Shown here one piece after another: positions 1 through 12,827 of a DNA stretch of 64,000 nucleotides (positions within the stretch are counted from its first letter, which is position 1; every line of letters begins with the position of its first letter). Origin of the DNA: Uranotaenia lowii (Eukaryota > Arthropoda > Insecta > Diptera > Culicidae); the NCBI RefSeq assembly GCF_029784155.1, contig NC_073691.1, positions 88,915,361 through 88,979,360 on the forward strand, in the 5' to 3' direction. The translations under genes and the position numbers were made by a program. The notes under the pieces were generated by a model. It made no database searches. It was not told the DNA's origin and was given only the letters and a program-made list of their open reading frames with translations.

Positions 1-1693
<1,693 letters not shown>

Positions 1694-1694
1694 T

Positions 1695-1705
1695 TGGCGC
1701 CCGAA
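1695..1705 (+). other. Primer binding site (TGGCGCCCGAA)
   Basis: TGGCGCCCGAA begins one base after the LTR homology ends. TGG matches the universal CCA end of tRNA, and TGGCGCCC is the start of primer sites matching lysine tRNA in several retroelements. Only about 11 bases look tRNA-like, and the tRNA was not matched further. Confidence 0.75.
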
Positions 1706-2185
1706 TTTAAATGACATACTGGATTGCAATCAGACTTTAATTGTGGAGATTTTGAGATTTTTAGGTCCAGGTTTTTCAGCTGAAATTTCAGAGTTTTTCT
1801 TTTTTGGTGGTACTGAGTAAAACGCAAAAATCGAATAACGCTTTATTTGCAATTTATTTTTACAATTCTACTCAATGTTCATTTTCGTGCTATTTACTAG
1901 TGCGCGTGCCATCATTTAAACAGATAATTTTCATTGTGAATTTTCTAATTGGTTTGGAATAATTAAATTTTTGAAATATTGGTCAACTTTGTGGCAAAAA
2001 GGCTAAAAAAAAAAAAAAATTATATAAATGGGTCTTGATTTTCAAAAGATCGGTTAAGTTATTGTTTATTTATAAGAAGCGAGTATTTTTTCAAAATTTT
2101 TGTTAAAAGTGTTGGAAATTTATTTGGTTTTTGATTTTGAATTATTTCTAGAGCTTAAAGGGTTAATTGTAAAGCCCCATTCAGA
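1706..2185 (+). other. Untranslated leader of the LTR element
   Basis: About 480 bp of AT-rich sequence between primer site and gag start, with a poly-A run near 2006. A 64-codon frame entering from the LTR stops near 1820. No other feature was seen. Confidence 0.6.
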
Positions 2186-4564
2186 ATGGATCTTCACGAA
2201 TTATATAAGAATATGGAAGTTGCACATTTAACTGAAGATGAAGTGGATCATGAACTTCTCTGTCGTAATATGTTGTTTCATCCCGATGAACATGTGAGCA
2301 CTAAGAGAAGAAAGCTCAAAGATCGCCTCAAAGTCGAAAGAGGTATGGAAACGGTAACGCTTGCACCTACTTGGAAACCTATTTTAGAGGAAATTACTCA
2401 GATTCGACAAAAGTTAGCGGTGATGGGAGGAATGTTGAAAAACGCGAATATAGGAGCTAGACAGAAGGAAAAATTAGCAACCAGATTGATTCACTATCGC
2501 GCGCGAATCTTGACGCTGCCACGCAACACCGGAGCGAATCAAGTACGTGATGATATCATAGAGCTAGGACAATACGCTATCGATCTCTGGCAAAAATATT
2601 TTCCGAATGGTCCGAACCATAAACCCGCGATTTCCACCGATTCTCTAAAAGTTAATTTAAACATGGCATTGCAAGAAGTGCGTAGCGAAATAAACCTGTT
2701 AAACGAAACAGCGAGTGCGATAAATCTTGAGGATTCAGAAAGTTCAGAAGAGGAGGGAAGAGCAGAAGGGAGAAAAGAAGTAGAAAAAGAATTATCAGTT
2801 GCTAGATCGAGAGAAATTTTGGAAAAGCTATCAGAGTACGAAGAAGGTAACGTGGAGGTCGCGAGTGATTTAATCAAAAGCTTTAAAACGTTCGTAATCC
2901 AGACGACAGAACAGCAAAAACAGTTGAGAGAAAAAGAAATACAGAGAGAAAAACAAATCAAGAAAGAAACAGAGGAGAACATAGAAAGAAAAACTCGGCT
3001 AGAACAACTTTTGACGAACCTGAATGAAAAACTAAGCAACAAAATAGAGTTCGACATTTCAGAATCATGCACATCTCAGAAAATTTCTAAAACAGAAGCG
3101 GAAATGAAACATAGCTTAAAAGATCAAAATTCTGAAACAGATTCAAGTACGAAGTCATTCTTGAAAAGGTTTCAGAAACTGAATGAAAGAGGCGAAACAG
3201 CGAAACTCGAGAAAGAAGAGAAGAAGCAGAAAGAAGTATTTCAGGAAAATAAGAGGATTGAAAAATCGAGACGTAATCTAGCGATTCAGTCCAGCTCCAA
3301 TTCAGATTCTGAGGAGCACAATAGTAAATTGCGCAAGTCTCGTTCGTCAGATCTTCGAAAAAAAGATTCTATTAAAAGCTTCAGGAAAAATAGAAAGATT
3401 AGTTTCGAGAGTGAGGAGAGCGACATGAAAGAAAGAAGCAGGAAGGGAAGAAGAAGTCACGATAGAGAACAGAGGTACCGAAGAAGGTCCTTCAAACGTA
3501 AGAGCTTTTCATCCGAATTCTCAGATGATTCAAACTCGAATTCATCAAAAAGCTTTAGTTCACATTCCAGCTCGGAACTTGATTGTTCCGAGGGGAGTGA
3601 ATATCGACATCGAAAAAGGCAAAGGGCCCCTTTGAAAAGAACTCCAATTTCCGAATGGAGAATTAAATACGATGGCAGAGATAATGGAACAAAATTATCA
3701 GAATTCTTAAAAGAGGTCAAAATGCGGTGTAGGTCTGAACAGATTTCTGATAGAGAATTGATTAGAGGGGCGATCGATTTATTCTCAGGTAGGGCGAAAG
3801 ATTGGTACATGGATGGGTGGGAAAATCGAGATTTCAGAACGTGGCCTGAGCTTAAATCCGAACTGAAGCGTGAGTTCCTTCCGCCAGACCTCGATTTCCA
3901 GCTCGAAGTTCAAGCCACCAATCGACGGCAAGCTCGGGGTGAGCGCTTTGCTGATTATTTCCATGACATGTCGAAAATATTCCAATCGATGCGTCGTCCT
4001 TTGTCTGAAAGAAGAAGATTTAAGATTATTTGGAGGAACATGAAATTTGAGTATAAAAATGCAATGACAGGGGCTGAGATAAGAACTATTTCAAAGTTAA
4101 GGAAATTTGGGAGAATGGTCGATGAAAACTTGTGGAGCAGTTTCCACAGAAGCTTTGAGTATCCGAATAAGTCAAAAACAAACCAGGTAGCTGAAATCTC
4201 AACTTCAGAAAGAACTAAAGAAGGTTCTCAGGGCGCTCCGAAGAGGGAACCCTATCCTCAAGAGAAGAGGGGAATGGGAAAATCCAATAAGGGGATGGAG
4301 AAAGCGAGAGGTCCAAGTGGTGAGGGAAACAAATCGGAAACGCCACTGAACGAGCTACAGGGTTCATCTAGAAACACTCTTAGAATCTTAATAGAGGAAT
4401 ATCAAAGACCTCCAATTGGCACCTGCTACAATTGTAGAAGAAAGGGCCATCACTACGCAGATTGCCCAGAAGAAACAGAAAAATTCTGCAGACTCTGTGG
4501 TTTTAAAAATACTTTAACCAAAATATGCCCGTGGTGTGCAAAAAACGTCGAGGGTTCAGCCTAG
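2186..4564 (+). CDS. gag: Gag-like structural protein with Arg/Ser-rich region and zinc knuckle
   Basis: The 792-aa ORF encodes the particle-forming protein of the LTR element. Residues about 180-300 are rich in Glu, Lys and Gln and look coiled-coil-forming. Residues about 370-480 are rich in Arg, Ser and Lys with many RS/SR pairs. A retrotransposon-gag capsid-like region follows from about 485 (SEWRIKYDGRDN, later RAKDWYMDGW). A CCHC knuckle CYNCRRKGHHYADC sits near residue 746, followed by a second Cys cluster (CRLC, then CPWC). The ATG at 2186 is the first in frame after the leader. The C-terminus overlaps pol, which lies in the -1 frame. The ORF has no internal stop. The long N-terminal half before the capsid-like region is unusual; its role is unknown. 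Confidence 0.9.
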   Translation: MDLHELYKNMEVAHLTEDEVDHELLCRNMLFHPDEHVSTKRRKLKDRLKVERGMETVTLAPTWKPILEEITQIRQKLAVMGGMLKNANIGARQKEKLATRLIHYRARILTLPRNTGANQVRDDIIELGQYAIDLWQKYFPNGPNHKPAISTDSLKVNLNMALQEVRSEINLLNETASAINLEDSESSEEEGRAEGRKEVEKELSVARSREILEKLSEYEEGNVEVASDLIKSFKTFVIQTTEQQKQLREKEIQREKQIKKETEENIERKTRLEQLLTNLNEKLSNKIEFDISESCTSQKISKTEAEMKHSLKDQNSETDSSTKSFLKRFQKLNERGETAKLEKEEKKQKEVFQENKRIEKSRRNLAIQSSSNSDSEEHNSKLRKSRSSDLRKKDSIKSFRKNRKISFESEESDMKERSRKGRRSHDREQRYRRRSFKRKSFSSEFSDDSNSNSSKSFSSHSSSELDCSEGSEYRHRKRQRAPLKRTPISEWRIKYDGRDNGTKLSEFLKEVKMRCRSEQISDRELIRGAIDLFSGRAKDWYMDGWENRDFRTWPELKSELKREFLPPDLDFQLEVQATNRRQARGERFADYFHDMSKIFQSMRRPLSERRRFKIIWRNMKFEYKNAMTGAEIRTISKLRKFGRMVDENLWSSFHRSFEYPNKSKTNQVAEISTSERTKEGSQGAPKREPYPQEKRGMGKSNKGMEKARGPSGEGNKSETPLNELQGSSRNTLRILIEEYQRPPIGTCYNCRRKGHHYADCPEETEKFCRLCGFKNTLTKICPWCAKNVEGSA

Positions 4565-4578
4565 AGGGGGTGGCTGAA
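4540..4578 (+). promoter_or_regulatory. Programmed -1 ribosomal frameshift signal between gag and pol
   Basis: AAAAAAC at 4540-4546 is a canonical X XXY YYZ slippery heptamer, and its phase is right: the gag codons are GCA AAA AAC. After an 8-nt spacer, TTCAGCC (4555-4561) can pair with GGCTGAA (4572-4578) to give a 7-bp stem with a 10-nt loop holding the gag stop codon. Pol is open in the -1 frame from this point. This is read directly from the sequence; function is inferred. Confidence 0.85.
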
Positions 4579-5619
4579 ATTGAAAAGCAAAGTCCTCCTA
4601 AAATGCAAAATTGTTTGAAAGAAAACGGATTAGAACAAATCACAGATAACGATTATGACACCGAGTATGATGAGCAAGTAGAAGAACTATTAATCGCCGT
4701 TGATGGAGACGCAAGGCCATTCGTAGAAGTGAACGTTTTAGGAATCAGCATGATTGGCTTGCTTGATAGTGGGGCGCAAAAAAGCGTGTTAGGTAAGGGT
4801 TCCGAAAAGCTCATAAAGTTGTTGAAATTGAAGCTTTTTCCAAGCAATGTTGCTCTGAAGGTAGCTTCGGGAGAATCATTAGAAATAGTGGGGTACGTGA
4901 ACCTGCCAATAACATTTAATCAAGAAACCCATATTATTCCAACTTTGGTCGCTCCCAATCTTAAACGAAGGTTGATTCTAGGATACGAGGACTTTTGGAA
5001 AGCTTTTAAAGTTATTCCGACACTACAGGATAACCGCGAGTTGGCAGAACTTAATTCTCTGGAAGAGAAGCTCGAAACTCATCTCACAGCAAACCATCTA
5101 TCTGAAAATGAAAAGGAGCAATTAGAGGGAGTAAAAAAATTATTTAAAGTTGCTGTTGAAGGGGAAATTTTAGAAACCACTCACTTGATAACCCACAAAA
5201 TTGAGTTAAAAGAAGAATTTAAAAACTCTCCTCCGATTAGGTTGAATCCCTATCCAACTTCTCCGAAGATGCAAGACAAAATAAACCAAGAGTTAGACAA
5301 CATGTTGGCTCAAGATGTCATAGAACCGAGTAAGAGTGACTGGGCTTTGGCAACGGTAGCGGTGTTGAAACCGTCAGGGGAGGTGCGGCTGTGCTTAGAT
5401 GCACGTCGCTTGAATGAACGAACTAAGCGAGACGCCTATCCTCTCCCACACCAAGACAGAATACTAAGTCGATTAGGATCAAGCAAGTATTTATCGACAA
5501 TTGACTTGTCGAAAGCATTTCTGCAAATACCGCTTGATCCTAATTCACGAAAGTACACTGCCTTCTCGGTGATGGGAAGGGGGCTATTTCAATTCAAACG
5601 GCTTTTCTTTGGGGAGTAA
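4547..5619 (+). pseudogene. pol: Pol, first part: protease and N-terminal reverse transcriptase
   Basis: Open in the -1 frame relative to gag, reached by the frameshift signal at 4540. It shows the aspartic protease active-site motif LLDSGAQ (about 4757-4777). The reverse transcriptase begins near 5260 with LATVAVLKPSGEVRLCLDARRLN-like residues (conserved KPSG...R) and the motif A aspartate in STIDLSKAFLQIPL (about 5496-5537). The frame stops at 5617-5619, just after the FFG part of the conserved RT FG motif, while the downstream coding sequence continues in another frame. This is a one-base indel, so the enzyme cannot be made whole from this copy. Confidence 0.88.
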
Positions 5620-7742
5620 ATAGCGCAGCAGGATTGGTGAGATTGATGGATACTGTGTTAGGGTTCGGAGAGTTAGAACCCAATGTCTTCGTTTATCTCG
5701 ACGACATTGTGGTTGCTAACGAGACGTTCGAGGAGCATTTAGAAACACTCAGAGAAGTTGCTAGGCGGCTTAGGGAGGCCAATCTTTCGATAAATTTAAA
5801 AAAATCGCAGTTTGGAGTTCGTGAGTTAACATACTTGGGATATATTCTAACGAGTGAAGGTCTCAAACCCAACCCCGAAAGAATAGAACCGATTGTTAAC
5901 TACGAACGTCCAACGTCGATCCGATCTCTAAGGAGATTTTTGGGTATGGCCAACTATTATAGGCGGTTCATACCCAAATTCAGTGAAATGACAGCACCCT
6001 TAACAAATCTATTAAAAAAGAAGCCTAAATCAATTAAGTGGACGAGTGAAGCAGAAGTTTCATTCAATCGAATTAAAGAAGCCCTAATAACAGCCCCTGT
6101 GTTAGCTAGCCCCAATTTCAACTTACCTTTCCATATCCAGACAGATGCGAGTGATACGGCCGTGGCCGCAATATTGACCCAGGACCATCCAGAGGGGGAA
6201 CGAGTAGTCGCATACTACTCGCAAAAGCTCTCTCCGGCCCAGCAAGCTTATGCAGCGTCGGAGAAAGAGGGCCTCGCCGTGCTTTCGGCCATCGATAAGT
6301 TCCGCCCATATATCGAAGCGACACGATTCGTAGTTACGACCGATGCTTCAGCATTGACGCACATAATGCGAGGTAAATGGCGTTCGTCTTCAAGACTTTG
6401 TCGTTGGAGTATTGAACTGCAAAGTTATGATCTGGAAATCCGACATAGACGTGGAAGGGACAACATCATTCCAGATGCGTTATCTCGGGCCATTGAGTCC
6501 ATTGATGTTTTAACAGATTCTTGGTACCAGAAGTTGTATCAATCGGTTCTGTCCTCGCCTGACGAACACATTGACTACAAAATAGAAAATAACAAGTTAT
6601 TTAAATTCATTCCGACCCAGACTGAAACACTCGATTATAGGTTTGAGTGGAAGATTTGTTTGCCAGCAAGTTTGCGTGAAGAAGTTGTTCAAAATGAACA
6701 TGATAATTCTTTTCATATAGGCTGTGAAAAACTGCTTAATAAACTTAAAATTAAATACTTTTGGCCTAATATGCGAAAAACAGTTAAATCAATTGTAGAA
6801 AAGTGCACAACATGCAAAGAATGCAAACCGTCATACACATCCCAGCACCCACCGATGGGCAATCAAAGATTGACAACAAAGCCATTTCAAATATTGGCAA
6901 TCGATTTCATCCAGTCTCTGCCACGCAGCAAGACAGGGAATTCTCACCTGCTGGTACTGTTGGACCTATACTCAAAATGGACTTTGTTGTTCCCTGTCAA
7001 GAAAATTCAAACCGATTTAGCAATTAAGATTTTAGAAGAATCATGGTTTCGCCGCTATTCGGTCCCTGAATTCTTGATCAGTGACAACGCAAGTACATTT
7101 TTGAGTAAAAAGTTCAAAGAGTTTCTTTCGAGCTACGGGGTAGAGCATTGGACGAACGCACGTCACCACAGCCAAGCCAACCCTGTGGAAAGGCTCAATA
7201 GGAGCATAAATGAATGTATTCGTACTTATGTGAAAACAGACCAGAGAAACTGGGATACAAAAATCTCTCAAGTTGAGCATGTGATAAACACGACCATCCA
7301 CTCTTCAACAGGTTTCGCCCCTTACAATGTTTTGTTCGGGCACGAAATGATAGAGCGAGGTGACGATCATAAGGTTGATCGGATCACTGCCGTTCCAGGA
7401 GATAAGGACAGAATAGAAAAGAAGGTTGCAGTAGACCAGGCGATTCGGGAAATAGTCGTGAAAAATTTAAGAAAAGCTCACGAAAAGAGCGCACGAAGCT
7501 ATAATTTGAGGTCACACAACAAAGCCCCAACATACGAAATAGGTCAGGAGGTGTACAAGAAAAGTTTCGCCCAATCGTCAGCAGCGGATTCATTCAATGC
7601 GAAATTAGGCCCGAGTTATGTTGCATGCAAAATAATCGCCAAACGGGGAACAAACTCGTACGAATTGGTTGATAAATTTGGGAAAAATATCGGAGTGTTT
7701 TCCGCAATGGATTTAAAACCCGGAATTATCTCGAAACAATAG
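5613..7742 (+). pseudogene. pol: Pol, second part: RT catalytic core, RNase H and integrase
   Basis: Continues pol after the indel near 5614. It shows RT motif C FVYLDDIVVA (about 5682-5712), RNase H (IQTDASD near 6136, ASEKEGLAVL near 6255, TTDASAL near 6337, then PDALSRA), an integrase zinc-binding region (HDNSFHIGC, then CTTCKEC, about 6697-6826) and an integrase core with acidic residues in AIDFIQ (about 6900), ISDNAS (about 7077) and NPVERLNR (about 7178). A GPY/F-like C-terminal module (GPSYVACKIIAKRG) is near 7600. No chromodomain is evident. The ORF ends at 7742 without a following env. Apart from the upstream indel the reading frame is open. Confidence 0.9.
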
Positions 7743-8590
7743 ATGTCCAACAACTTAGAAAATTATTTAATAAATTTTTTTGATAAGAGTTAGGTTAGTT
7801 AGGTAATTTAGGTAAAAATTTAATAAATTATTTAGGATCAATAAATTGTCGAAGTCATAGTAAAACGGAAAAAAATTGTCAATGTCTAAGTATTCGTGAG
7901 TCAGATAAAGTCCAAAAGTGCTGTCTCTAGTCGTTCGTCAAGGTCATGTCTAACAATAGTCAAATTAAGTCCTTTGTCTCACTGGTTTTAAACTGTGATA
8001 GCCTATGATGAAATTAAACTGATAAATGGCAACAAAACTGATCGATGCAAGCATTTCACATAGAGCGAAGTAGGTATTTCATACTAGTTGATCCTACGTT
8101 ACACTTTAGCCGAGTTGAACAAATGAAATAAATAGTATAGTCCTATCAAAGTAAATGAATTTCCAACAACTCAAATTATTCTGAAGAATCTTAAAAGTCC
8201 ACGCACCATATACACATGAAACTCCGTATTCCATGATAAGAACCGATCGATAACGCGAACAGATCACTAATGAGGAGCTACTTTATCTGGTACAACTCGC
8301 AGAAAGCAAAATAGCTAAGAGAAGGCAAAAGTCTCCAACTCAAAGCTCACGATGTTTTGAGATTCTCGGAGCAAAACGACCCTTTGTTCAAAAGACTAGC
8401 CCAAGGTAATGAGGTCAATAATTGACCTATCGTTAATGTAATGATATGATCCAGTTATAGAATTGACATGAAAATGATCTATTTTGTGATTTCCGTAGCA
8501 AAAAAAAAAAAAATGCCCCTCAAACCTGGATAGCATGAACATGATCGAGTATTTAAATTAAATAAAATCCGACTTCATCGAATTTTATTT
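7743..8590 (+). other. Noncoding 3' region of the LTR element
   Basis: AT-rich sequence between the pol stop and the polypurine tract, with no ORF of note and no env-like gene. A poly-A run lies at about 8500-8512. Confidence 0.6.
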
Positions 8591-8607
8591 GGGGAGGGAT
8601 ATGGGGT
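8591..8607 (+). other. Candidate polypurine tract
   Basis: GGGGAGGGATATGGGGT lies just before TGTTACCGG. This purine-rich run is the expected plus-strand primer at the 5' edge of a 3' LTR. The solo LTR at 50944 also starts TGTTACC, supporting this boundary. Confidence 0.65.
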
Positions 8608-8609
8608 AG

Positions 8610-9157
8610 TGTTACCGGTTGAGCGTTTTGCCCCTTACCACCTTCATAGAAACACTCAGGAAAAGCGAACGAAGGTGTGAACGCACCCCACGTTGCGAAG
8701 CTTTGAAAAGCCTGAATGTAGCGACATTTGTAGGCGTGCAACGAAACATCTGCACCGATTCTAGGTTTCAATGAATATTTATCGCTTTACGTTAAGTTAG
8801 TTATTTTTGATACGTAATGCTAAATTAATTAATGAACGAATAGAAGAAAGAAAAATATTGTAAACAGCTTATTAGAATGAGCTAGCTAGGTGCTCCCAAC
8901 GGTCACTTTGAAATACATATAGGCTAATCTCACAACACGTACAGAAACACAAGACAAAACAAGGAACAAGCTAAAAGGTTTTTCTTTGGAAAATGTTGGA
9001 CACATGCAAAATCTAAATATTAAAACGGAAAAGGACAAAATATAAGAAGAGCACAAAAAAGACGAGCACACTAAAATTACAGGGGCTAGACTCCATCTTT
9101 CCACATCCAGACCTCAGCCAGTAAGGTACTGTTAGTAAACCTATATTATACAGTGAG

Positions 9158-9194
<37 letters not shown>

Positions 9195-9889
9195 AGTGGA
9201 AAGACTGTAGAGTCAAAGTTTAAAGCGGAAATCAGGTATTCACGGAGGTAACATCCAATCCGGAGATTCTGCTAATGAAAGCGCTTTTCATAGGACCCAT
9301 TTGTGTTTAACCATAATTTCCTGAGCCCGAACGAAGTGAGGTTAGACAAGCGAGTTGGAAGTGCATTGCCGAGACCAACCGGAAGTGCCAAGGATCGGGG
9401 TGCTCAGCCAAAAGGAGCCGTCCGATCATTCCAACCCACCTCCCACAATAACTAGACCAGACAACCGTAGGTACGGTCAACCGCAGATTCGGCCACTCGT
9501 AGGTTCGACCAACCGCAGGTTGTAGTCCATTCGCTCGCCAAAGCGCATGGTATTCTGATGTCTATATTGCCCGTCCCGACCAACGACAACCATCATCATT
9601 CAAGGACCGTTCCTGCACAGCCGGCTTACACTCTACACTACACTGCACACAAGGTTTGTCACAAAATATACATTAAATTAATGAAAGACCGGTGTTTGAT
9701 TGCGATCCAGTGATAGTCCCTGCTTTGCCCAAGACCGCCCTCGAAGGCCTCCGTTGCCGTCGAGAGCCAGTCAAGTCGCCGGAAAAGAGGCCGATGTAGT
9801 GCCCACCCCGGATCAGTTCTCGTGGCTTTAGACCAAGAACTGGGGGGATTGCTCTTTGGTCGAGGTCCCTCTGACTTAGACAGTATTAA
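8610..9889 (+). mobile_element. 3' LTR (about 1.28 kb)
   Basis: The right part (9191-9889) matches the 5' LTR remnant. The left boundary is inferred from the polypurine tract and the TGTTACC start shared with the solo LTR at 50944. It contains a short TA tract (9162-9190). The right end, CAGTATTAA, runs straight into LINE coding sequence. No target-site duplication can be tested because the 5' LTR start is missing. Confidence 0.7.
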
Positions 9890-12503
9890 ACTAGAAGCAT
9901 CAAAAAAAAGATTTGAGGAATTTGTGGCTAGTTTTGATCCTCGCACACCATCAAAGCAGGTATGGGAGAAAATACGACAACTGACTGGGAAGAAGAAAAA
10001 AGCAGATAATGTGCTAGTACATGACGACCCGATAATGGCACAGAATTTTCTTAATAAACACTTTCCACAAGAGAGCACACTCCAAATAGCACCCCACTCT
10101 CAACCAAAATATGACATTATTACTTCAGAATTCTGGGAAACTTACCTAGCAGGAAGAAGCAACTCTGCTCCAGGCCCAGATGGCCTCAAATATAGCTCCC
10201 TGAAATTACTTAAATCGGAGGTGAAAAATAGTATCATTAGAGATATGAATAGGATTTGGAAAACCTGCTTAATACCCGACGAAATGAGAAGCATAAAAAT
10301 TGTTGCTATCCCCAAGCCTGGCAAAAATCCTGAAACTGTAGAGGGGACTAGACCGATATCGTTAGTCAATTGCGGCCTTAAGATGCTAAACGCAGCTGTT
10401 TTAGAAAAGCTACAATATCATCTAGACAACCGAAATATAATCCCCGAACTCTCGTTTGGATTTCGCAAACGCAGATCCACTGTCAGCTGTCTAGAATTTG
10501 TCACAAATAAAATATCACAGGTGAGACGCAACAAGCAGATCGCTGCAGCCGTCTTCGTTGATTTGTCAAATGCATTCAACTCAGTAAAAATAGAAACTTT
10601 AGAACAAACGATGCTATCCAACGGAATCCCACCAGAATTCTCGAGCTGGATGATAGCTTTTTTAGCCAACAGACCGGTGCAATTCCGTGTTGGTAACGAA
10701 AACTTAATAAGATATATCAGTCAGGGTCTGCCACAGGGCGACGTATTATCACCTACAATGTTCAACATCTACACAGCACAACTACACAATATAAAAGTGG
10801 AAGGTGTTGTGCTAGTTCAATACGCAGATGATTTTGCGATAATCATAGAAGGACGCAACTTAGAAGAAATTCAGGATCGCGGACAGCGGTTTATTAATGC
10901 CTTTACTGCGAAAGCCAGGCTCTTGAACTTTATTATAAATTCACAGAAGACCAAGGCGGTGTTATTTAACAACAGCAGAAAATACCTCAATATCTCAATT
11001 GAAGGTGATACAATTGAAACGGTGAGAATGCACACTTATCTTGGAGTTTTGCTTGATAAAACTTTACGATTCGGTCCGCATATCCGAGAACTGCAGCATA
11101 AGTTAACAGAAAGGCTAAACATGATTAAAGTTATCAGCGGAATAAAATACGGAAGTCATCCGGAAACGCTGGGATTGGTATACAATGCCCTTTTCAGAGG
11201 TTTCATCGAATATGGTTCGGGTATCTACGGATCAGCCAGTGCCACCAATCTTTCAAGACTAGACAAAATAAACAACGCTTGCCTACGAAAGGTAACAGGA
11301 TGTACTAAGACGACACCCCTTAACACCTTGCACGCTCTTGCAGCTCAAGTTCCTCTTCGCTTCAGAAGACTAAAGGTGATAGGACGACAAGTAGCAAAGC
11401 ACTGTTATGGAAAAACTCCAGTTTGGCAACAACTATCTCAGCCAAGTATAAACGAAGAAAATCGACTATCACTGATTGAGAAAATATACCAAAATAACAA
11501 ACACATTTTAATCGATATGTCCTCACTAATCAAAAGTAACCTGCGATTTGAAGATATACAAATATGTACGAAATTGAACAATGATTTGTGGCCTAAAAAG
11601 AGAACAGACGTTAAGGTACTGAAGCAACTTACCTTATTTCTGATACACGGAACGTATAAGGACCGACAAGTCATCTATACTGATGCTTCTAGCGACGGAG
11701 AAGTCTGCGGTATTGGCGTCTATCATGAGACAAGAAACATCAAAATTAGTCTACGCCTAAAACATTTCGTGTGCATCATGTCTGCTGAGCTAGAAGCCAT
11801 CCTTGTGGCACTGAAGTACATATCGACGAATTCTTTATCCGGCGCTGTAATTATGACAGATTCGAAATCTGGTTGTGAGTTATTAAGAAGCAGCATAACT
11901 AAACGTGAACGAGATCAGGTAGTACAACAGATTCTTCACATGGCAACAACAACAGGAACAATAATTCAGTGGATACCCGGTCACACTGGTGTCAACGGCA
12001 ACGAAATGGCAGACCAACTGGCCAAAGCTGGATTCAGCAATCAACATACCTGTAACAACAAAATAATGATACATGATGCAATGAACTATTTTGGCTCACT
12101 TAGTGAAGAAGCGGCACAGCAATGGTATCTGAATTACACGAGCGAACTGGGAAAGGGTCGCAAGTTCTTCCAGATCAGCAACACTATCCCGAAAAAACCC
12201 TGGCACCACAAATTACCTCTAGATAATATTGAAATCCGCACACTAAACAGATTGTTATCCGGGCATGATTACTCCAATTATTGGCTTAATAAAATGAAAA
12301 TAGTAGAGGAAGGCCTCTGCGAAATGTGCGAAGTAATAGACAACTCAGAGCACGTCATATTTTCCTGCGCAAAGTACTATTCGACTAGGCAAAAATACAA
12401 TCTAGATCAATTCCGAAATATATATCAAATCTACGAGAAGAAAGACGTTGACCTTTTACAAAATGTAGTACGCTTCTTACGTGAAATCAAGAGCTCCATA
12501 TAA
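9888..12503 (+). pseudogene. ORF2 fragment: reverse transcriptase plus RNase H
   Basis: About 870 codons without a stop. RT motifs: FGFRKRRSTV (about 10456), motif A AVFVDLSNAF (about 10548), motif B GLPQGDVLSPTMFN (about 10725), motif C YADDF (about 10820). RNase H shows the four acidic positions in YTDASSD (about 11678), SAELEA (about 11780), MTDSKSG (about 11852) and GHTGVNGNEMADQLAK (about 11980). A C-x2-C-x8-H-x4-C motif (CEMC...HVIFSC, about 12318-12370) follows. The frame is also open upstream into the LTR, so a chimeric ORF starts at an LTR-derived ATG at 9822 and adds 22 LTR-encoded residues. The fragment lacks endonuclease and cannot retrotranspose by itself. Confidence 0.88.
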
Positions 12504-12715
12504 ATAAAACCGAAAACATAAATAAACTACAATCAACAACCCAACAGGGTTACCAAAAATGGTTTAAAAGTTGCAATATTAGCAACAAAAAAAACACTAT
12601 CAGTCTACATGACTTAAAACATTACTGTTGGCAATATAGCAACACTGCTGTGCCATCCCCGCCAGAGACTTGACGTTAAGTCAGCTGGCACACAGAACGA
12701 AGAAGAAGAAGAAGA
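9888..12715 (+). mobile_element. I-clade-like non-LTR retrotransposon fragment (5' half missing)
   Basis: Begins in the linker before reverse transcriptase and continues through RT, RNase H, a C-terminal Cys/His motif and a short 3' UTR to a (GAA)n tail at about 12699-12714. An RNase H domain after RT is typical of the I and Loa groups of LINEs. The endonuclease half and ORF1 are absent on the left, where the LTR element sits. The left half is not found before 994 either, so the original junction has been lost. Confidence 0.8.
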
Positions 12716-12827
12716 TCCAGTTTGCTGGAAAATCACTTGATGTCTGGTTGCTAGAATATAGAGGAAAATAAAAAAATAGTATTAAAATAAACAAAATTCG
12801 TGAAAAAGAGTCTCACCTTGCTTCAGC

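Noticed and set aside
7743..8590. env gene in the LTR element
   Set aside because: No ORF of sufficient length and no signal peptide or membrane segment seen.
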